Assembly: GCF_027571385.1 (NCBI RefSeq)
Contig: NZ_CP085636.1
Span: 5,566,501-5,630,500, forward strand
Source: Shewanella sp. MTB7
GTDB taxonomy: Bacteria; Pseudomonadota; Gammaproteobacteria; Enterobacterales; Shewanellaceae
Direction: 5' to 3'
Length of the DNA: 64,000 nucleotides
Shown here: positions 58,381 to 64,000 of the stretch, in pieces
How the letters are laid out: every line of letters starts with the position of its first letter
How positions within the stretch are numbered: the stretch's first letter is position 1
Made by a program: the position numbers and the translations under genes
The notes under the pieces: generated by a model
What the model was told of the DNA's origin: nothing
What the model saw: only the letters and a program-made list of their open reading frames with translations
Database searches by the model: none

Positions 58381-59941
58381 TATTTTGCCTCATCAAAATT
58401 GTGCGTGGTTAAGAATTTCTTCAACCCAAAAATACAAATAACTAGAACAATGGTAAATGGCGCAGCAGTTAATGTAACCGCGATCTTTAGGGTCGATAAC
58501 GATGCATTGATATACAGCATGGCTAACGGTAGTAAACTTAACATGATGCACCAGAATAGACGTAACGAACGAGTTGGATCTTGACCTTGGGACAAGTCTT
58601 TAGTGGTTACCGCAGCAACCGTAAATGCGGTAGCATCAAGATGCGAAGCAAGAAACACCATCATTAACACAAAATAGAAAACAGATAATATTGAGCCAAA
58701 TGGTAAGTTACTAATTAACTCTGCCACCGCATAATCACCGCTTACCGTATTTAATATTTCAGGCACGTTAATGACGCCGGTATTAAACATATCCACAGCG
58801 TAACCACTTAAACTGCCAAAGAAGAACCAACAACCACCACAACCACCTGCAATCAGACCTAAAATGACTTCACGAATGGTACGACCCTTAGAGATTCGGG
58901 TAATAAAGATTGCCACACCTGGCGTGTAAGTTAACCAATAGAGCCAATAGAATACGGTCCAATCTTTATTGAATGTTCCTTCATTCGTGGCGTCAGTAAA
59001 CAAACTCATCTCAACAAAATTACCTATGGTTAAGCCCACTGTATTGACGAAGAAGTCGATAATGAATCCGGTATCACCGAGTATCAGTACAATTAAACCA
59101 AACACAAATGTCATGCCACATGCCATATGGGCAATTTTTTGTAGACCTTCGCTAATACCAATATATGAGCTTAAGGTGAACGTTAACGTCACCAAACCAA
59201 GCAGTAATACTTTGAAAGAAATACATTCTCAAAACCAAACAGTGAAGACAAACCTGTGGATACGGTACCAATGGTAATGGTTGTGGTTAGAATTAAACCG
59301 CCAAAAGTCGAAAAAAGGAAAATTAAATCAAGCACTCGACCAGTAATACGACTTGCCATTCCGCCATCTTTTAAGCCTGTAATCGATGACACTAATGATG
59401 ATAAATTTAAACCCTTGCTGCGATTAACATGGAAGTGATAAGCCATGGTAATAGACGCTAATGCATAAATAGCCCAAGGTGTGATCCCCCAATGGAAAAA
59501 GACATAGGACAAACTATGACGCAACGCTTGATTACTTTCAGCGGTGATATTTAAACCGATTGAATTATAGTAATAAGCCCACTCCATAAATGCCCAATAC
59601 ATGGTGGCCGAGCCTAAACCTGCACAGATAAACATGAATATCCAACTCATGTTTGAATACTCAGGATCACCTTCACCTAATTTGATCGTGCCATATTTAC
59701 TTGCGGCAATAAAAAGCACAATACACACACACGCAAATCCAAGTAGTTGGACAAATGAACCAATACTATTGGTCAAACTTGCGAACATACCGACAGCAGC
59801 TTCTTGTGAGCTTTCTGGATACAACATTAATAATACAATTAATGAGAAAACGAACAGTAAGCTAACGCTGATCAAGAATAGATCATTCTTTGATGACGGT
59901 GGCGATATTGACAAACTAGTGTCTGTAGCTTGTATGGTCAT
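58380..59941 (-). pseudogene. BCCT family transporter, frameshifted
   Basis: Two overlapping frames code for one BCCT (betaine/choline/carnitine) transporter. The N-terminal part (59941 down to 59189, about 250 residues) contains the first six or so membrane spans and MYWAFMEWAYYY, with the family's conserved Trp/Gly positions; it ends at a stop just after ENVFLSKYYCLVW. The C-terminal frame (58380-59195) continues at LVTLTFTLSSYIGISEGLQKI. A change of one base near 59205-59220 (minus strand TTTCTTTCAAAG) explains the break, either a real mutation or a sequencing error. BCCT proteins import quaternary amines with Na+ or H+. An ATG at 59941 has a GGAGC ribosome site. Confidence 0.8.
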
Positions 59942-60070
59942 TATTGTGCTCCACAAATTTAAAGATAAGCATTCGTTATAATTAGAGTGCTATACGAATT
60001 GGCGTGGATTTTTTACGATTACTTAAGTAGGATCAAGCAACCATTCTTTATACCTCCATAATGAATCATT

Positions 60071-60991
60071 ATGCGCAGTTCAAAAAAAGAGCACTCATTA
60101 TTGCGTACCCCTCATTTCGCATGGCTTTTAGCCTTTAAGTCCGTAGCAGAAAAGCAAAGTTTCACGTTAGCAAGTCGTGAACTTCATCTTACCCAACCTG
60201 CGGTAAGTCAACAGGTGGCAAAACTCGAAAGCCTCTTTAACGTTAAACTTTTTTTTAGAGATTCAAAAAAGGTCGTGTTAACTGAAGCTGGTGAGCAATT
60301 ATTGTCGCAAATTGAGACACCATTTAATCGACTGATGAAAGTCGTGGAAACGTTTCAAAAAGTCAGCGACTCATGCTTACTTAATATCGAAACTGAACCT
60401 GTTTTCAGTCGAGTGCTAATCAGCCCTGAGCTCCCTAAATTTCTGGAAGAGAATCCACAAATATTATTTAGACAAGTACTCACCACCCATCATCTTGATT
60501 TTTTATCAGAAACTGAAGTAGCCATCAAATGGGGCGATGGTAAATGGGATGGGGTTGATGCCCAATTTCTCTGTGGACTTGAATACGTACCTGTTTGCTC
60601 GCCAGAATATAAAGCAAAAATGAACATATCGAGCTTAGAAGATTTAAATCGTACGACTTTGATCCACGAACGTGACTACAACGATTGGAAACACTGGTTG
60701 AAGTATTACCCTGTTGCAGGACTTAATCTCGATCAAGGTCATGTAATAGGTGAGTCGGATGTGGTCATGTCGATGGCAGTTTCTGGTATCGGGGTGGCAT
60801 TATGTGGCTATGATTTAATTAAAGAACATCTGCAATCAAAAAAGTTGATTATGCTGTTTCCGGATCTCAAAGTTAGGCACCACAAAGCCTATTATATTTT
60901 AACTCGCCGCCATCATGAACTTTCTGCACAATCCAAATTATTTATTGCTTTCTTACATCAAATTGTATTAAAAAACGCTCGGATTTATTAA
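60071..60991 (+). CDS. LysR-family regulator, GcvA-like
   Basis: The 306-residue protein has the LysR helix-turn-helix at about 14-72 (LLAFKSVAEKQSFTLASREL then LTQPAVSQQVAKLESLF) and a ligand-binding domain (about 95-300). It is read divergently from the transporter and enolase-superfamily genes, 130 bp away, so it probably controls them and senses their substrate or product. Start ATG at 60071 lacks a strong ribosome site but gives the full HTH. Confidence 0.9.
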   Translation: MRSSKKEHSLLRTPHFAWLLAFKSVAEKQSFTLASRELHLTQPAVSQQVAKLESLFNVKLFFRDSKKVVLTEAGEQLLSQIETPFNRLMKVVETFQKVSDSCLLNIETEPVFSRVLISPELPKFLEENPQILFRQVLTTHHLDFLSETEVAIKWGDGKWDGVDAQFLCGLEYVPVCSPEYKAKMNISSLEDLNRTTLIHERDYNDWKHWLKYYPVAGLNLDQGHVIGESDVVMSMAVSGIGVALCGYDLIKEHLQSKKLIMLFPDLKVRHHKAYYILTRRHHELSAQSKLFIAFLHQIVLKNARIY

Positions 60992-61131
60992 TGAAATAAG
61001 TTCGGTTAAGCCCATCATCCTAACACCTGGAAATGCATTAGCTATTTTCAACTCTCGTAATCGCGGTGCAGTAAACAAGATGCCATTAACTCACGGTTAA
61101 TGATCATGAGAACCTGAGTATCGAAAGACTA

Positions 61132-63417
61132 CTATTTGAATATTTCAACAGCGATCGATTTAGAGGTTGGCGTCCAACTTAAATCACCAACACTTTCTAA
61201 AGGCACCAGTGGATTTGTTTCCGGATAATACGCTGCAACATTGCCTCGTGGAATGTCGTATTCAATCAAGGTAAAATCCGAAACTTGACGGAGCTTGCTA
61301 TCAGGCCAAAGTGAGTTAATGTTAACGCAATCTAGATGTGCTAGCCCTAAAAGAGCTATATCTTCAGCATTCATCATTAACACTCTACGCTGGCCATAAA
61401 CGCCTCTGTACCTGTCATCCAAACCATAGATAGTTGTATTATATTGATCATGGGAACGCAAAGTCTGCAGCACAAAAACAGGTTTATCGGTTAATCCATA
61501 AATAGACTGAGGCACGATTGAATCTGGTAATTCATGGGTCATAAACTCCGCTTTCTGACTCTCTGTATTCCATATATGTCGAGCTGCTGGATTGCCTAAA
61601 TAGAAGCCTCCTGCTTGTTGGATTTGATGATTAAAGTTATCAAACCTAGGGATCACTTCAGCAATTTTATCGCGAATATTGTCATAGTCGGCAATCATCT
61701 CAGACCAATCAACTAACGCCTCACCTAACGTCGCTTTAGCGATACCTGCAATGATTGCAGGCTCAGATAACATCTGCCCCAACTCACTCTCTACCACTCC
61801 AGCAGAGCCGTGCACCATGCTAAATGAATCTTCAACGGTCACCTTCTGAGCCCCACTTGCCTGCATATCAATATCTGTTCGCCCAAGACAAGGTAAAATC
61901 AGCGCCTGTTTACCTGTCACCAAATGCGTTCGATTCAACTTAGTCGCTATATGCACCGTTAAACCACAGCGGCTTAGGGCTTCCTCCGTCAATTGTGTAT
62001 CTGGGGCTGCCGCAGCAAAATTGCCACCTAATCCGATAAAAACTTTACTCTCACCAGACAACATAGCGTGGATCGCCTGCACCACATTATGCCCGGGCTC
62101 TACAGGAGGAGAAAAACCAAACACTCGCTCAAGACTTGCCAAAAAAGCCTTATTGGGCTTTTCGTTGATCCCCATCGTTCTGTCACCCTGTACATTACTG
62201 TGGCCACGAACAGGGCACAAACCAGCTCCAGGTTTGCCTAGTTGTCCTCGCAATAACTGTAAATTGGTCAGTTCCTGAATAGTCTGCACTGAGTGTTTAT
62301 GTTGTGTGAGCCCCATGGCCCAAGTACAAATAACACGATCAGCGTTAAGGTGAGCTTTAGCTGCTTGCTCAAGTTGTCCCTGAGTCAGTCCCGACTGCTC
62401 AATGATTTTACTCCAACGAGTGTTCTCAACCTCCTCAAGGTAACGCTCAATTCCCTGACTATGTTCAGAGATAAACCCATCATCAAATACGCCAGCTCCT
62501 CCGGTGGTTTTATTATCCTTATCCATCGCCACCATCGCTTTGACCATGCCTCTGATCGCCGCCATATCGCCACCCAACTTAGGGGTGAAATAGACACTGC
62601 TGATGGGCGTTGAGCCGTGAGTTACCATCTCAACCTTATCCTGAGGATTAGCAAAACGCTCTAAGCCACGCTCTTTTAAGGTGTTAAACGTAATGATCTG
62701 AGCGCCGCGCCGAGATGCTTGATACAAGGTGTCTAGCATTCTTGGATGATTACTACCTGGGTTTTGACCAAATACAAAAATAGCATCAGCATACTCAAAA
62801 TCATCTAAGGTAACCGTGCCTTTCCCTACTCCAATGGAGGCGGTCAATGCCACACCCGTTGCCTCATGACACATGTTAGAGCAGTCAGGGAAATTATTGC
62901 TACCGTACATTCTGACAAATAGCTGATACAGAAAAGCAGCCTCATTACTGGTGCGGCCAGAGGTATAAAACTCAGCCTGATTTGGATTGGCTAGTCCATT
63001 TAACGTGCCAGCAATGAGCTCAAAAGCATCTGCCCATGAGATTGATTCATATCTGTCGGTATCCGAGTTATATGTTAGTGGCTCAGATAATCGTCCTTGT
63101 GACTCTAAAAAGTAACCGTCCTGCAATTTAAGTTCACTGACACTGTGATGCTGAAAAAACTCAGCGGTCACTCGTTTACTGGTCGCCTCCCAGTTCACCG
63201 CTTTAGCGCCATTTTCACAAAACTTAAAGTGCCCCTGCTCACGGTTTTCACCCCATGCACATCCAGGGCAATCAAAACCATGATCTTGATTGGTTTTGAG
63301 TAAATTTCTAATATTATTGGCAAGGTTCTCACTTTTAATAAGGTGCTTTGCCGTGCTGGCTAAGGCTCCCCACCCACCGGCAGCTTGAGCATATTTAGCG
63401 ATTCTTTTTTTTGTCAT
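61132..63417 (-). CDS. FdhF/YdeP-family molybdopterin oxidoreductase
   Basis: The 761-residue protein resembles YdeP: GGWGALASTAKHLI and the CPGCAW motif (near 50), then a molybdopterin domain (FYTSGRTSNEAAFLYQLFVR, FGQNPGSNHPRMLDTL) and a C-terminal molybdopterin-dinucleotide-binding domain (about 650-755; DQYNTTIYGLDDRYRGVYGQR). The CPGCAW site has too few Cys for a full Fe-S motif like FdhF. YdeP is linked to acid resistance in E. coli; the enzymatic reaction is unknown. A GGAGT ribosome site precedes the start. It is 22 bp downstream of fdhD, an operon that suits a bis-MGD enzyme. Confidence 0.9.
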   Translation of the reverse strand: MTKKRIAKYAQAAGGWGALASTAKHLIKSENLANNIRNLLKTNQDHGFDCPGCAWGENREQGHFKFCENGAKAVNWEATSKRVTAEFFQHHSVSELKLQDGYFLESQGRLSEPLTYNSDTDRYESISWADAFELIAGTLNGLANPNQAEFYTSGRTSNEAAFLYQLFVRMYGSNNFPDCSNMCHEATGVALTASIGVGKGTVTLDDFEYADAIFVFGQNPGSNHPRMLDTLYQASRRGAQIITFNTLKERGLERFANPQDKVEMVTHGSTPISSVYFTPKLGGDMAAIRGMVKAMVAMDKDNKTTGGAGVFDDGFISEHSQGIERYLEEVENTRWSKIIEQSGLTQGQLEQAAKAHLNADRVICTWAMGLTQHKHSVQTIQELTNLQLLRGQLGKPGAGLCPVRGHSNVQGDRTMGINEKPNKAFLASLERVFGFSPPVEPGHNVVQAIHAMLSGESKVFIGLGGNFAAAAPDTQLTEEALSRCGLTVHIATKLNRTHLVTGKQALILPCLGRTDIDMQASGAQKVTVEDSFSMVHGSAGVVESELGQMLSEPAIIAGIAKATLGEALVDWSEMIADYDNIRDKIAEVIPRFDNFNHQIQQAGGFYLGNPAARHIWNTESQKAEFMTHELPDSIVPQSIYGLTDKPVFVLQTLRSHDQYNTTIYGLDDRYRGVYGQRRVLMMNAEDIALLGLAHLDCVNINSLWPDSKLRQVSDFTLIEYDIPRGNVAAYYPETNPLVPLESVGDLSWTPTSKSIAVEIFK

Positions 63418-63439
63418 AGTATCGACTCAAACTCCTAGG

Positions 63440-64000
63440 TTAAACGCCTCTGCTATAGACTCTCGGGGCGTCATGCTTGGTAAGGTGGAGCAAATTAATA
63501 TTGTGTTTCTCGGCCCAAGATACCGCCAAATTCGTTGGCGCAGACAAACACACTAAGGTCGAAAATCCGGTACGGGCTATTTTTTGAATTAATTCATAAC
63601 TACAGCGGCTGGTCATCACAATAAAACCTGTATCAGGATCAAGCTTAGTCGCGATAAGATGACCAATCAGTTTATCGAGTGCATTATGGCGACCCACATC
63701 TTCCCGACAGGCCTTTATCTCGCCATTGTAGTAAACAAAAAAGGCCCCGTGCAGCGCACCTGAAATTTGTCCATATTGTTGCCACTCTCTTAACTTCGGC
63801 GCTAAGTCAGTCAACACTCTCAAATCCGGCAACGCGCTTTTAGCTACGGGAAGGGCTGGTGACAACAGGTTTTCCAATGCTTCTAACCCACAAATCCCAC
63901 ATCCTGTACGTCCACTCAGTTGACGTCTCTGTCGTTTAAGTTGAGCAAAATCTCTCTCATGAATGGTGACATTGGCTTCAATCCCCATCTTCGTCACTTG
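63440..64000 (-). CDS. fdhD: Formate dehydrogenase accessory sulfurtransferase FdhD (N terminus beyond window)
   Basis: About 185 C-terminal residues are present; the start lies past the window end. The key GRTGCGICG motif (CxxC loop that carries sulfur) and HGAFFVYYNGEIKACREDVGRHNALDKLIG are clear. FdhD transfers sulfur from IscS to the molybdenum cofactor before insertion into formate dehydrogenase-type enzymes. It lies directly upstream of the YdeP-like gene. Confidence 0.93.
   Translation of the reverse strand, partial: QVTKMGIEANVTIHERDFAQLKRQRRQLSGRTGCGICGLEALENLLSPALPVAKSALPDLRVLTDLAPKLREWQQYGQISGALHGAFFVYYNGEIKACREDVGRHNALDKLIGHLIATKLDPDTGFIVMTSRCSYELIQKIARTGFSTLVCLSAPTNLAVSWAEKHNINLLHLTKHDAPRVYSRGV

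Noticed and set aside
58351..58584. Plus-strand frame overlapping the BCCT and enolase genes
   Set aside because: Antisense shadow without ribosome site.

Overview
The window looks like a chromosomal segment of a marine gammaproteobacterium, most probably Shewanella. This rests on family content and arrangement: groSL, rapA, a PIN-PhoH ATPase, rraB, a DUF3530 protein, a TorF-like porin, an M-type zinc metalloprotease, a 433-aa HipA, and a chromosomal qnr relative. The call is from recognition, not a database search. No rRNA, tRNA or CRISPR array was seen.

Layout. 1-0.5 kb: 5' part of a cpdB lipoprotein gene on the minus strand, then about 1.1 kb of AT-rich DNA with no gene. 1.5-5.6 kb: a DUF2461 gene, an intact ISL3-family insertion sequence inserted at its stop codon, a PEBP/YbhB gene and a CorC/HlyC-type CBS transporter gene. 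5.9-11.5 kb: an accessory patch with a hipBA toxin-antitoxin operon and paired operators, a NERD nuclease-like gene with two degraded partial copies, and small membrane proteins. 11.5-17.7 kb: groES-groEL with a sigma-32-like promoter, a MATE efflux pump, a broken qnr (quinolone-resistance pentapeptide) gene carrying two miniature transposable elements, and a LysR regulator divergent from an RND pump (17.9-22.1 kb). 22-36 kb: a secreted metalloprotease, a large hybrid histidine kinase, PIN-PhoH, RapA and a DUF3530 protein, with two inverted copies of a second miniature element (about 266 bp) in the gaps. 36-41.7 kb: YqhA-like protein, crotonase, a response regulator-CheX plus diguanylate cyclase pair, RraB and PlsC. 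41.8-45.3 kb: a zinc-uptake cluster (porin, ZnuA, ZnuB, small His-rich protein) without an ATPase gene. 45.6-57.1 kb: MscS channel, formate-THF ligase, MaoC-like dehydratase, CheD, TraB/GumN protein, HU, TorF-like porin and small conserved proteins. 57.2-61 kb: an enolase-superfamily enzyme and a frameshifted BCCT transporter, divergent from a LysR regulator. 61-64 kb: a YdeP-type molybdopterin oxidoreductase with FdhD (cut by the window end).

How parts fit together. hipBA is a self-regulated toxin-antitoxin pair. The LysR/MFP/RND genes form a drug-efflux unit. The zinc genes make an import unit that needs an ATPase encoded elsewhere. The enolase/BCCT/LysR group resembles a small catabolic island for a quaternary-amine or similar solute, but its transporter is broken in this sequence. 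FdhD sulfurates the molybdenum cofactor of the adjacent YdeP-type enzyme.

The most unusual content is repeat-driven decay: (1) a qnr gene with two TA-flanked miniature elements, an internal deletion and an 18-bp tandem duplication; (2) two terminally distinct miniature-element families that share one internal core, AATGGTTRTTCCCTT then 11-12 nt then AACGCAG; (3) a NERD gene with scrambled 3' and 5' remnants downstream.
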